Origin: Flavobacteriales bacterium
Lineage (GTDB): Bacteria; Bacteroidota; Bacteroidia; CAIKAF01
Reading direction: 5' to 3'
Length of the DNA: 64,000 nucleotides
Assembly (NCBI GenBank): GCA_025055635.1
Contig: JANWWQ010000002.1
Span: 41,714-105,713, forward strand
The position numbers were made by a program, and so were the translations under genes. The stretch's first letter is position 1. Every line of letters starts with the position of its first letter. Under the pieces are notes generated by a model. The model was not told where the DNA came from and made no database searches. It saw only the letters and a list, made by a program, of their open reading frames with translations. Positions 1 through 9,102 of this stretch are shown here, one piece after another.

Positions 1-390
1 AATCCAGAAACCTAAAAGCCGCAAGGCCGAAGAAGAAACTTCCGGACTTTAGGTTCCTAGACTTTTCATCCTTTTCATTGAGCCCCCAAATGGGGATTTC
101 CTCTTGCGCATCTTTAGCTGCCTGAGAAATTGAAGGTAGGCATGTGAGAAGGCAGTAGCCGGCTGCGGCTGGCTTGTAAAGGGTGAGTTAAATCTGCCAT
201 AATTCTAATTTTGGTAGGAGCGATTGAGGTCCCCTCAAGGCAAAGTGAATTACGTGAATGGCCATTTCACTCGCCGGTCGTCACAATCCTCAGGGCCAGG
301 GCCTGCTGGAATTTTCCGGGTAAAAACGAGGTTGTGCATCATGCTCCGAAAGGGATACCTATATGATTGAGGGTTGCTCCACCACTAAGT

Positions 391-546
391 TTACCGCTCT
401 CGCTTCAACAGAATCATATCTTTTTGTCTCAGCGAAGGAGGGTGAAACATACTTCCCCTGACAACGGCCCTGATACGAAGGCTTAACTCACCCTCAATCC
501 AATATGAACCTGGGAAAAACCAGGATTTTCCCAATATTGGACACAT
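391..546 (-). CDS. possible small ORF (51 aa), unknown function
   Basis: My minus-strand translation: ATG at 546 gives MCPILGKSWFFPGSYWIEGELSLRIRAVVRGSMFHPPSLRQKDMILLKRER*, stop at 391-393. Below the ORF-track cutoff; no homology known. Confidence 0.2.
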   Translation of the reverse strand: MCPILGKSWFFPGSYWIEGELSLRIRAVVRGSMFHPPSLRQKDMILLKRER

Positions 547-1118
547 AGAAGAAAGCTTGAAAAAGAGAACGAATAGAAGTGGCTGATTATATGGTATTGA
601 GAAAAAAGCAGGTTTGTTTAAATGTCATAATTTTTTAGGGATATCTTAGAAAGTAGAGAAGCTTAAAAAAATAAACTAAAAACATTTGACCAGAATTTGT
701 TTTACTCACCTAAAAGCAAAACACATAACAACTAAATGAAGGTTACAAATTTTAATTTAAAAATTATATTTAGTATGTAAAGATATTTGTTTTGGTCCAT
801 TTTTTATGTAAATATTTTTTCAGAGTTCAATTTGTTATTAAAATAAGTAGAATAAAAAATATAAATAATTGAAGCCATTATTTTTGTGAAGGATGAATTC
901 TTGAAAAATTCGGTAAACATAATATTTAAAAGAAGATTAAATAATTTTTTTTTTGAGAATGATGACTAAGATAAGTAAGCCTTTTCTATAAAATGATTAT
1001 ATTTCATTATGAGCCATTTATTATTTTAGTTATAATTAATTTAGTTAAAAAAATTCGCTAAAGACACTTCATTCTTACCGTACCCGTCAATGATATCAAT
1101 GAACGGTTTAGGCTAGGT

Positions 1119-1126
1119 TAATTTTG
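1119..1126 (+). promoter_or_regulatory. Bacteroidota -7 element (TAATTTTG) upstream of tlpA-like gene
   Basis: Exact TAnnTTTG, 16 nt before ATG 1143; no good -33 TTG seen. Confidence 0.45.
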
Positions 1127-1142
1127 GAAAGGTTTTTGTTTA

Positions 1143-1682
1143 ATGGATAAGTTGTATAATCTTTGCTCCATGAACGTTGCATTATTTCTGTTTTTTTGTT
1201 TCGGTATTTTATTGGGAGGTCGAGCCCAGACTTTTCGGTTGCCTGCCATAGATTTAAAAACTCCGGAAGGCAGAACGGTGAACAGCAGCACCTGGTCCAA
1301 CGACGGCAAGCCCATCATCGTGAATTTCTGGGCCACCTGGTGCAAGCCCTGTGTGCTGGAGCTCACCAATATTGCTGAGGAGTATGAAGAGTGGCAAAAA
1401 GAAACAGGGGTGAAGCTTATTGCTGTTTCCATTGATGACATGCGTAATGCCGCAAAAGTGGGCCCCTTCGTGAAAGGTCGGGGATGGCCCTTTGAGGTCT
1501 ATCTAGACAGCAATGAGGACTTCAAGCGCGCCATGAACGTAACTAACCCACCCCACACTTTCGTGGTAAATGGAAAAGGCGAAGTGGTCTGGCAACACAT
1601 GGCCTACCAACCCGGGGATGAAAAAATTCTTTATAAAGTTGTAAAGCAGGTGGCTGCCGGAAAACCAGTGGATGAACATTAA
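1143..1682 (+). CDS. TlpA/ResA-like thioredoxin-fold protein, probably exported
   Basis: WATWCKPC redox motif, N-terminal hydrophobic signal; alternative start ATG 1170 just before the signal peptide. Confidence 0.85.
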   Translation: MDKLYNLCSMNVALFLFFCFGILLGGRAQTFRLPAIDLKTPEGRTVNSSTWSNDGKPIIVNFWATWCKPCVLELTNIAEEYEEWQKETGVKLIAVSIDDMRNAAKVGPFVKGRGWPFEVYLDSNEDFKRAMNVTNPPHTFVVNGKGEVVWQHMAYQPGDEKILYKVVKQVAAGKPVDEH

Positions 1683-1943
1683 TTTTCCAGCAAGCCAATC
1701 TTAGTCTCTAAAGCTTTTGCAATAACAATACAATAAAATATCAATTTCTTGACCTTTCTTCAACAGATTATTACCATATCATATTTATTCATGAGGATAT
1801 AATAAAAAATGACCGAGAACCCATTAAGGAAAAACCTACTTAATCCCAAGCTTTAAAAAAATGTGCGTACGGGAACCAGGGCGTACATAATCCCTGATAG
1901 TTAATGTGATATATTTTAATCATTTACCTAATTACCTATTGCT

Positions 1944-1968
1944 AAAAAAGCCTGGAAACTTCAGGCTT
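1944..1968 (-). terminator. rho-independent terminator for the 1991..2482 gene
   Basis: AAGCCTG-GAAACTT-CAGGCTT hairpin; minus strand continues into a T-tract (AAGCCTGAAGTTTCCAGGCTTTTTTAGC). Confidence 0.65.
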
Positions 1969-1990
1969 CTTCAAAAGAACTAGCAACCTT

Positions 1991-2482
1991 TTATGTCCCC
2001 CCTTTTTCCCGCACTCGGAAAATAATACCTACTACTAAGAAAGCTGCACCGCCAAAGAAGAGCAGAAGGCCTATGTAGTTAAAAATCAAAGGCCATGGAA
2101 AGCTCCCGCTGAGCACCACAACGATAGAAAGTACTATTCCTAAGATTCCTAAAAGGGCGGCCACCCCCAAAATAATGCATCCATTAATGATAAACTTCAA
2201 ACCGTTGACTTGGGGTTTCTGTGGGTCCAACGCGCTGAAATTCACCTCGGAAAGCGCTTTTTCAGCAAAAGGCAAGGAGCGGAGGGTGTGTTCCGTTTTA
2301 CGGAGAATTCGTTTTGCCCGCTGGACCCTTGGATGGTGCTTTACAACGAGTAAGGATTCCAACTCGGGATCCGCAGAAGCCGTTAACATTTCTCTGGGCT
2401 CAGGGATAGATTCCGGAATTTGTTCCACTTCAAACGCCATTTCGGTAACGCTTTGTGCGGACGTCAGTGGCGTGATTTCCAA
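1991..2482 (-). CDS. hypothetical membrane protein (two predicted TM segments)
   Basis: 163 aa ORF, hydrophobic C-terminal half; start codon uncertain (track start is TTG). Confidence 0.6.
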   Translation of the reverse strand: MEITPLTSAQSVTEMAFEVEQIPESIPEPREMLTASADPELESLLVVKHHPRVQRAKRILRKTEHTLRSLPFAEKALSEVNFSALDPQKPQVNGLKFIINGCIILGVAALLGILGIVLSIVVVLSGSFPWPLIFNYIGLLLFFGGAAFLVVGIIFRVREKGGT

Positions 2483-2688
2483 GTTTTAGGTTTAGAGGTT
2501 TGAGGGGAGAAATGGACCTTGCCCTCTGGAGTTCGTGCATGACGCAAATGTTTGTACCTTTTTTGGGCCTGCAGAAATTCAGAGGGAGAAATAACAGCGA
2601 TTAATAAAAGAAAATTAAAGAAAATTAAAGATAAATTTTTTGCATGGGAAAGGGATTTTTCACCAGGCTGAGATACTAATAAGAAATT

Positions 2689-3429
2689 TTAAAATACCTG
2701 AGGGGATACATTGTCCAGGCATCCCTGGAGGTATAACATGGGATTGGTGAGATCAAACGCTATCAGGCGACCCATTCCCACACGGTTCCGATAAACACAA
2801 CCGTTGTCAATACAGACATACCCAAAGCTGGGGTTGTTGACAGACTGTTCAATAAACTCTAAACTCACAGGTACATGGCCATGCACCACTCGGCGGCCCC
2901 CTGTTTTGACAGGGTCATATTCAAAATCACGTATCCAGTGCATGGCATTAATGTCCTCAAAAATGTTGTCTAGGGAGAAATTGAAGCCGGCGTGAACTAC
3001 AATAAAATGTTCTGTTTCGTAATAATGCGGCATATTTCGCATCCAAACCACATATTCTTCCGGCATTTCCAGAATGTTTGACACACCAAATGACTGAAGG
3101 GTTTCGCGTCCACCCAATTGCATCCATTGCTGCAAAAGAGGATTTTTCGGTTTACGGAATAGGGTCCTGCGGGGCAAAGTTTTCTGGGCCTCATAAGCGG
3201 CCACCATCACTTCTTCATGATTGCCCATGAGGGTCACCACCCGGCACACCTGGCTGTTTAAATGTCGTACATAGTCAATGACTCCTTTTGAGTCGGGGCC
3301 TCGGTCCACAAGGTCGCCCACAAAGATGAGCGTATCCTCCGAGGTGGGCTTTATGTGACGCTCAACCAGAGCCTGTAGGGTTTTCAGGCAGCCGTGCACA
3401 TCGCCAATGGCTATCTCGCGCCCCATCAT
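2689..3429 (-). CDS. metallophosphoesterase / serine-threonine protein phosphatase-like
   Basis: Motifs GDVHG, GDLVDRGPDS, GNHE; overlaps the upstream gene by 4 nt. Confidence 0.85.
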   Translation of the reverse strand: MMGREIAIGDVHGCLKTLQALVERHIKPTSEDTLIFVGDLVDRGPDSKGVIDYVRHLNSQVCRVVTLMGNHEEVMVAAYEAQKTLPRRTLFRKPKNPLLQQWMQLGGRETLQSFGVSNILEMPEEYVVWMRNMPHYYETEHFIVVHAGFNFSLDNIFEDINAMHWIRDFEYDPVKTGGRRVVHGHVPVSLEFIEQSVNNPSFGYVCIDNGCVYRNRVGMGRLIAFDLTNPMLYLQGCLDNVSPQVF

Positions 3430-4178
3430 TGCTTGCCTTGGGCTGCCACTTCGGCCATTTTACGTTCCAATTCTTCCTGTGAAATAAGAAAGCTGTCGTA
3501 GATGACGCGCATTTGGGCGTCCAGTTCCAATACATAGGGAATACCCGTGGGAAGATTGAATTCCAGGATACGCTGTTCATCCCAAGCCATTAAGAATTTG
3601 ATAAGGCCTCTAAGACTGTTGCCATGGGCCACCACAAAGTAGTCCCCCGGCGTATTTCTGATTTCCGGAGCCATTTGATGCTCCCACAATGGAAGCAAGC
3701 GTTCTATTGTATTTTTCAGGGATTCGGTAGCGGGCAACAAGTGCGGTGGCACTTCAGCATAACGCAGATCATTAACAGGATGATAAGGACTTTGAGGATC
3801 CAGAGGTGGAGGGGCCACATCATAGGCCCTCCGCCACAGCTTCACCTGCTCTTCCCCGTGGCGGGCAGCAGTTTCTGATTTATTAAGCCCCGTGAGTTGG
3901 CCGTAGTGCTTTTCATTGAGGCGCCAGGAAGTTAGGACAGGAATATGCATAAGGTCAAGCTCCTCCAAACATATCCACAAGGTTTTTATGGCCCGTTTAA
4001 GGTAGGATGTATAGGCCTTGCGGGGTTGAAGGCCGGCCTCTGAAATCAAGCGCGCAGCCTGGCGGGCTTCGGCTTCCCCTTCTGCGGTGAGTGGCACATC
4101 CACCCATCCGGTAAACCGGTTTTCTTTATTCCATTGGCTTTGACCGTGGCGTAATAATATAATTCGTCGCTTTTCCAT
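3426..4178 (-). CDS. gpmA: 2,3-bisphosphoglycerate-dependent phosphoglycerate mutase
   Basis: LLRHGQSQWNKENRFTGWVDVPL, RLNEKHYGQLTGLNKSETA, AHGNSLRGLIK. Confidence 0.93.
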   Translation of the reverse strand: MEKRRIILLRHGQSQWNKENRFTGWVDVPLTAEGEAEARQAARLISEAGLQPRKAYTSYLKRAIKTLWICLEELDLMHIPVLTSWRLNEKHYGQLTGLNKSETAARHGEEQVKLWRRAYDVAPPPLDPQSPYHPVNDLRYAEVPPHLLPATESLKNTIERLLPLWEHQMAPEIRNTPGDYFVVAHGNSLRGLIKFLMAWDEQRILEFNLPTGIPYVLELDAQMRVIYDSFLISQEELERKMAEVAAQGKQ

Positions 4179-4181
4179 GGA

Positions 4182-5594
4182 TCAGAGGGGATGAATCATA
4201 TTTTCTGGGCGCACCCATTGGTCAAATTGCTCAGGGGTGACATATCCCAGTTCCGTTGCAGCCTCGCGAAGAGTTTTCCCTTCCTTATGAGCTTTTTGCG
4301 CTATTTCAGCGGCTTTGTAATAACCGATGTGGGGGTTGAGGGCTGTAACTAACATGAGGGAGTTTTCCAGGTGGCGCCGAATGACAGGTAAATTGGGCTC
4401 AATACCTGCGGCACATTTATCCGCAAAAGAAACACAAGCGTCGCCCAGCAGGCGGGCGCTTTGGAGCACGTTGGCCGCAATGAGCGGCTTGAATACATTG
4501 AGTTCAAAGTGCCCGTTCATGCCACCCACCGATACGGCTACATCATTACCAATTACTTGAGCGCAGACCATCGTGAGGGCTTCGGGTTGGGTGGGGTTTA
4601 CTTTTCCAGGCATGATAGAAGAACCTGGTTCATTGTCGGGGATCAATATTTCACCGATTCCGCAGCGGGGGCCGGAGCTGAGCATACGGATGTCATTGGC
4701 TATTTTGAAGAGAGCTACCGCAGCTTTTTTAAGGGCTCCGGAGAGTTCCACCATAGCGTCGTGGGATGCCAGAGCCTCAAATTTGTTAGGTGCTGTCACG
4801 AAAGGATAACCTGTGAGCTGGGCGATGTATTTGGCCACCAGTACATCGTAACCCTTAGGAGCGTTGAGCCCCGTTCCTACAGCCGTACCCCCTAAGGCCA
4901 ATTCTGCTACGCGGCCGAGTGCGCTTTCAATGGCTTGGATGGCATTGTCCAATTGCTGCACATAACCACTGAATTCCTGGCCCAGCGTCAGTGGTGTAGC
5001 ATCCATGAAGTGGGTGCGGCCTGTTTTTACGATATCGCGGAAGGCTTCGGACTTTTGGGCTAGCACGTGGCGAAGGTGCTGGAGTCCGGGGAGGGTGACC
5101 TCGCGAACGAGCTTATAGGCCGCTATGTGCATGGCAGTGGGGAAGGTGTCGTTGCTGGATTGGGATTTATTGACGTCGTCGTTTGGATGTAATACCTTCT
5201 TTTCATCCATGAGGCTACCACCGGCCAGCACATGGGCCCGATAGGCAATTACTTCATTAACATTCATGTTGGTTTGAGTGCCAGAGCCTGTTTGCCAAAT
5301 GACCAGGGGGAAGTGATCATCCAGCTTTCCTTCCAGAATTTCATCACAGACACGGGCTATGAGGTCGCGTTTTTCGGCAGAGAGCACGCCTAATTCGTGG
5401 TTGGCCATGGCAGCAGCCTTTTTCAAGTGGGCGAAGGCATAAATGATTTCCTTGGGCATGGAGGCCGGCGGGCCAATGCGGAAATTGTTCCTGGAGCGTT
5501 CGGTCTGGGCACCCCAATACCGATCGGCGGGCACGCGAACTTCGCCCATCGTGTCGCGTTCAATGCGATATTCTTTAGAAGCGGCACTTTCCAT
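4182..5594 (-). CDS. fumC: fumarate hydratase, class II
   Basis: [15 protein letters not shown] signature, [14 protein letters not shown]-like segment. Start moved from 5642 to ATG 5594 ([14 protein letters not shown]) because a TAAATTTG element lies inside the longer ORF. Confidence 0.92.
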   Translation of the reverse strand: MESAASKEYRIERDTMGEVRVPADRYWGAQTERSRNNFRIGPPASMPKEIIYAFAHLKKAAAMANHELGVLSAEKRDLIARVCDEILEGKLDDHFPLVIWQTGSGTQTNMNVNEVIAYRAHVLAGGSLMDEKKVLHPNDDVNKSQSSNDTFPTAMHIAAYKLVREVTLPGLQHLRHVLAQKSEAFRDIVKTGRTHFMDATPLTLGQEFSGYVQQLDNAIQAIESALGRVAELALGGTAVGTGLNAPKGYDVLVAKYIAQLTGYPFVTAPNKFEALASHDAMVELSGALKKAAVALFKIANDIRMLSSGPRCGIGEILIPDNEPGSSIMPGKVNPTQPEALTMVCAQVIGNDVAVSVGGMNGHFELNVFKPLIAANVLQSARLLGDACVSFADKCAAGIEPNLPVIRRHLENSLMLVTALNPHIGYYKAAEIAQKAHKEGKTLREAATELGYVTPEQFDQWVRPENMIHPL

Positions 5595-5602
5595 TGCGGC
5601 GG

Positions 5603-5610
5603 CAAATTTA
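5603..5610 (-). promoter_or_regulatory. -7 element (TAAATTTG) of fumC
   Basis: Exact TAnnTTTG on minus strand, 8 nt before ATG 5594. Confidence 0.5.
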
Positions 5611-5999
5611 GGAACCCTCAGGAGCCTTGGCGCCTTGGTCACAGAATTTTAGGTCCTGACAAGACCATTTTAAAACAAAATTTCAAGGAGGATTTTCTTC
5701 AAGCCTCGAAAATGAGATTGCTTATTTTTTTCAAAACCCTTGATTTTCAATCCTGAAAATTAATCTTTAATAAAACCTGCAAAAGCAAGGGATCAATGTG
5801 AAAGGTTTGTGTCAGGGAGGTGGTGAATTCTCAATCCAGTTTCTGGGTTGAAATTTTTTTCACAAAGCCCTATGGCTAATTGGAGTAGCAGAAAGAGGGA
5901 GTTGCGGGAAAGCGACCGGCGGATATATACAAAGGAAGCGGAGGGCAGCCGGAGGCCGGGGGTGTCAGCTGGCACACCAGGGGCACGCCCCAGAGAAAA

Positions 6000-6716
6000 T
6001 TAAAAGGAAATTTTTTCTAAAAGGGTAGGCAACTCAGGAAGGGATCGTAAGAGTTGAAGGTTTTGAAAATCCCTGGAGGAGGGCCCTGGAAGCCCTGAAG
6101 GATTGTACCAGAAAGTGTGGAAGCCCATACGGACTGCCGGTAGGATGTCAATTTCTAGGTCGTCGCCGATGAAGGCGGCTTGAGACGCAAGGGCTCCAGC
6201 ACGGCGGAGGGCATAGCGAAAAATGCGCGGATCGGGTTTGCGGTAGCCGGATCGCTCGCTGGTGGTGATTGTGGTAAAAAGGTGGTGGATGCCGGAGGAG
6301 CGGAGCTTGGTGCGCTGGGTGATTTCAAAGCCGTTGGTGATAATGTGAAGGCAATAGCGGGAATGCAGAGATTGGAGAGTTTCCCGGGCCCCTTCTTCTA
6401 AGAGGGAGCCCTGGGGAGCAATATCTAGAAAAGTGCGGCTAAGGCGACGGGCCAGGTTGTTGGAGGGCAGACCCACATTTTGAAGGCAGATTCTAAATCG
6501 GAGAAAACGCAGATGCGGACCCGTGATCCGCCCCTGACTGAAAAGTTTCCACAGGCGTTCATTGGCTTCTGTGAAGGCGGCTAAAAAAATCTCTTTAGGA
6601 ACATGACCCAGTTCGTTGTAGAATTGGCGGTGGAGTTCCTCTATGGCATGGGCAAGGTTAGCACGGTGGTTCCACAGCGTTTTGTCCAGGTCAAAAAAAA
6701 TGTGGCGTAGGGACAT
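6000..6716 (-). CDS. HAD-superfamily hydrolase (YjjG-like noncanonical nucleotidase)
   Basis: FFDLDKTLWNHRAN, ITNGFEITQRTKLRSSGI, GDDLEIDILPA. Confidence 0.85.
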   Translation of the reverse strand: MSLRHIFFDLDKTLWNHRANLAHAIEELHRQFYNELGHVPKEIFLAAFTEANERLWKLFSQGRITGPHLRFLRFRICLQNVGLPSNNLARRLSRTFLDIAPQGSLLEEGARETLQSLHSRYCLHIITNGFEITQRTKLRSSGIHHLFTTITTSERSGYRKPDPRIFRYALRRAGALASQAAFIGDDLEIDILPAVRMGFHTFWYNPSGLPGPSSRDFQNLQLLRSLPELPTLLEKISF

Positions 6717-6721
6717 CAGCC

Positions 6722-7195
6722 TTATATTTTAAAAAGGCTTATAAAAGCATTGCGAAAGGCCGCCATGACCACAGACCAGAAGAGGACGGAGGCCATCATG
6801 GTGAAAAGTATGCGGCGCCGGTTATGGAAATAACGGACTGCCACCAGGCAGCCAATGGGGATACTAATGAGGACCGGTGAAAGGAAAGCTATGCCCCACA
6901 GACCGTACTTTTGTTTTATCCGAACTAACCGGCGACGGCCTGGAGTGAATCGTGGGCGACGCGGTGCTGGACGGGGGCCCTTCAGCTTTTTGACCAGGTG
7001 GTTAAAGGAGTTTACCAAGAATGTACCTGCATAAGTGAAGGCGAAGACTCCCAGCCCCCCACCGGTCACCCCAAAGGCCACAGCTTCGAGGAAGGAAAAG
7101 TTAAAAGTCAAAATTGATGTGGGGTAAGCTATGGCAAACTTGACGGCACAAGCTAGCAAAGCTGTAAACAGGACGGTGATCCGGGCCATATCCAT
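6722..7195 (-). CDS. small integral membrane protein (possibly small multidrug export-like)
   Basis: 157 aa, several hydrophobic segments, KYGLWGIAFLSPVLISIPIG; family assignment tentative. Confidence 0.55.
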   Translation of the reverse strand: MDMARITVLFTALLACAVKFAIAYPTSILTFNFSFLEAVAFGVTGGGLGVFAFTYAGTFLVNSFNHLVKKLKGPRPAPRRPRFTPGRRRLVRIKQKYGLWGIAFLSPVLISIPIGCLVAVRYFHNRRRILFTMMASVLFWSVVMAAFRNAFISLFKI

Positions 7196-7210
7196 GAGGT
7201 AGAAACGGTC

Positions 7211-7861
7211 TCAATCTTTTTGGCCGTAGGCCAGGTCGCCGGCGTCACCTAATCCAGGAACGATGTAAGACTTAGCATTGAGCTCAGGATCCAGGGCGCC
7301 GAGCCAGAACATGGTATTTTCAGGCATGTGGCGGCGGGCATAGTTGTACCCTTCTTCGCTGGCCACCACGGCCACGACGTGGGTGATTTCAGGCCGGCCC
7401 ATGCGTTCTGAGAGAGCCCTGTAAGATTCTACCATGCTTTGGCCAGTGGCCAGCATAGGATCGCAAAGAATGAGAGTTTTTCCTGTCAGCAAGGGGCTGC
7501 TCACGTACTCCAACCGTATCTCAAAAGAATTGTCTTTGTGGTGTTTACGATAGGCTGCGATAAAACCGTTCTGGGCTTTATCAAAAAACTGAAGTAGTCC
7601 GTGGTGTAGAGGCAGTCCTGCTCGGAGTACAGAGGCTATGACTACTTCCTCCGCTAACTTTAAGGCAGAGGCTATTCCCAGGGGGGTCTCCACTTCGCAA
7701 GGGATGTAACGGAGCTCTCGGCTTATTTCATAAGCGAAGATTTCCCCTATGCGCTCCAAATTGCGGCGGAAGCGAAAGGGATCTTTCTGGATATGAACAT
7801 CCCTGAGTTCGGACAGAAAAAGGGAGAAAACAGATGCCTGTTCAGAAAGGATTTTAAGCAT
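7211..7861 (-). CDS. upp: uracil phosphoribosyltransferase
   Basis: VIASVLRAGLPLHHGLLQFF, DPMLATGQSM, GLGDAGDLAYG. Start set to internal ATG 7861 (MLKILSEQASV), not the track start 7933. Confidence 0.88.
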   Translation of the reverse strand: MLKILSEQASVFSLFLSELRDVHIQKDPFRFRRNLERIGEIFAYEISRELRYIPCEVETPLGIASALKLAEEVVIASVLRAGLPLHHGLLQFFDKAQNGFIAAYRKHHKDNSFEIRLEYVSSPLLTGKTLILCDPMLATGQSMVESYRALSERMGRPEITHVVAVVASEEGYNYARRHMPENTMFWLGALDPELNAKSYIVPGLGDAGDLAYGQKD

Positions 7862-7993
7862 ACAGCAGTTGGGCTCGTAAAAATAGGTAGGGAGGATGTC
7901 ATAGGAGCGTTGTCTCAAGCTATTTCCGAACAAGTTCCTGCCATGCTTTCAAAGCTTGAAATGGATAGAAGTAGGGCTTCGGAAAAGAGCCCA

Positions 7994-8001
7994 TACTTTT
8001 G
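7994..8001 (+). promoter_or_regulatory. -7 element (TACTTTTG)
   Basis: Exact TAnnTTTG, 16 nt before ATG 8018. Confidence 0.45.
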
Positions 8002-8017
8002 CAGGCCTCTTAATGAC

Positions 8018-8344
8018 ATGGGAATTTCGGATACAAATTCTTTAGTGCGCATTGTGCGTTTATCCTTCAAAGAGGAACACCTGGATGATTTTTTGCAGTT
8101 TTATAGCCGCGTGCAATCTCAAATAGCAGCCTTTGAGGGTTGTCTGGAGGTGCAGGCGTTCCGGGACAACGAGCAGCCCAATGTAATTTACACGATAAGC
8201 AGGTGGGCGGATGCAGCCTGTTTGGAAAATTATCGGCAAAGCGATTTATTTCGGGACATCTGGGCCCGGGTGAGTCCTTGGTTTGATGAAAAGCCGCAGG
8301 CTTTTTCTCTGATACCACTAAGGGAATTAGCCCGTCCAGCTTAA
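8018..8344 (+). CDS. antibiotic biosynthesis monooxygenase (ABM) domain protein
   Basis: RIVRLSFKEEHLDDFLQFY...FEGCLEVQAFRD...ISRWADAACLENYRQSDLFRDIWARVSPWF. The track ORF from 7793 runs antisense into upp; internal ATG 8018 preferred. Confidence 0.75.
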   Translation: MGISDTNSLVRIVRLSFKEEHLDDFLQFYSRVQSQIAAFEGCLEVQAFRDNEQPNVIYTISRWADAACLENYRQSDLFRDIWARVSPWFDEKPQAFSLIPLRELARPA

Positions 8345-8366
8345 GGGCAAAGGAGATCTGTTTCGC

Positions 8367-8374
8367 TAATTTTG
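8367..8374 (+). promoter_or_regulatory. -7 element (TAATTTTG) of gldF
   Basis: Exact TAnnTTTG, 5 nt before ATG 8380. Confidence 0.5.
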
Positions 8375-8379
8375 GAGAG

Positions 8380-9102
8380 ATGAAAGCGTTGTTCTTTAAA
8401 GAAATTAGGTCTTTTTTGGCCAGTCTGCAAGGCTACATTTTCATGGGGGCCTTTCTGGCTTCTTGTGCTGTGGTGTTGTGGCTGCTACCTCAGACCCGCA
8501 TTCAGGACAGTGGGTATGCCAGTCTGGACGCATTTTTTAATTATGCGCCCCAGCTTTTTCTTGTTCTCATTCCGGCAATCACGATGCGGAGCATATCCGA
8601 AGAGCGTAAGAGCGGCACGCTGGAGATTCTGATGACCCTGCCCTTGCGCCGGTGGGAGGTAGTGATGGCCAAATACAGCGCTGCCATGGCTCTGACAGCT
8701 CTTGCGCTTGTCCCTACTCTTACCTATGTGTATACTATCTACGAATTGGCCGATCCCCGGGGCAATATTGATGCGGGGGGTATCGCTGGTTCTTATCTTG
8801 GTCTGCTATTTCTGGCCTCCGCATATTGTGCCGTGGGGCTGTTTGCTTCTTCTGTCACGGATAATCCATTGGTAGCGCTTGTGCTGGCCGTTGCCATGTG
8901 CGTGGTATTCAGTTTCGGTTTTGAAGCATTGGCGGCTGCGGCAGGTTTGCAAAAAGTAGCCTATTACCTGTTGAAGTTTAGCCTTGTTGAACATTACATG
9001 TCCATGAGCCGGGGGGTAGTGGATTCAAGAGATCTGATATACTTCGCCGGTTTTGTGGTATTTTTTCTTGTGCTCACCATGCATCGGCTTCCAGGGCGAT
9101 GA
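8380..9102 (+). CDS. gldF: gliding-motility ABC transporter permease GldF
   Basis: ABC-2 type permease (SISEERKSGTLEILMTLPLRRWEVVMAKY) followed directly by gldG. Confidence 0.88.
   Translation: MKALFFKEIRSFLASLQGYIFMGAFLASCAVVLWLLPQTRIQDSGYASLDAFFNYAPQLFLVLIPAITMRSISEERKSGTLEILMTLPLRRWEVVMAKYSAAMALTALALVPTLTYVYTIYELADPRGNIDAGGIAGSYLGLLFLASAYCAVGLFASSVTDNPLVALVLAVAMCVVFSFGFEALAAAAGLQKVAYYLLKFSLVEHYMSMSRGVVDSRDLIYFAGFVVFFLVLTMHRLPGR

Noticed and set aside
20-60. GAAACTTCCGGACTTTAGG, superficially like the RNase P RNA P4 region
   Set aside because: Does not match GAGGAAAGTCC, and no partner ACAGAA-type P4 strand was found on either strand.
1-540. tmRNA, 6S or SRP RNA in the GC-richer left-edge region
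   Set aside because: No tmRNA termini or T-arm, no SRP GGAAGGAAGCAGCC-like core, and no recognisable 6S layout.
5930-5999. Stacked GC hairpins (e.g. GGGG-CACG-CCCC) after the HAD gene as a terminator
   Set aside because: No T-tract follows on the minus strand; left unassigned.
7793-8344. 183-aa ORF call including 75 residues antisense to upp
   Set aside because: The N-terminal part lies antisense to upp and its upstream region, and an exact TACTTTTG element precedes internal ATG 8018; the shorter ABM protein is the sensible call.
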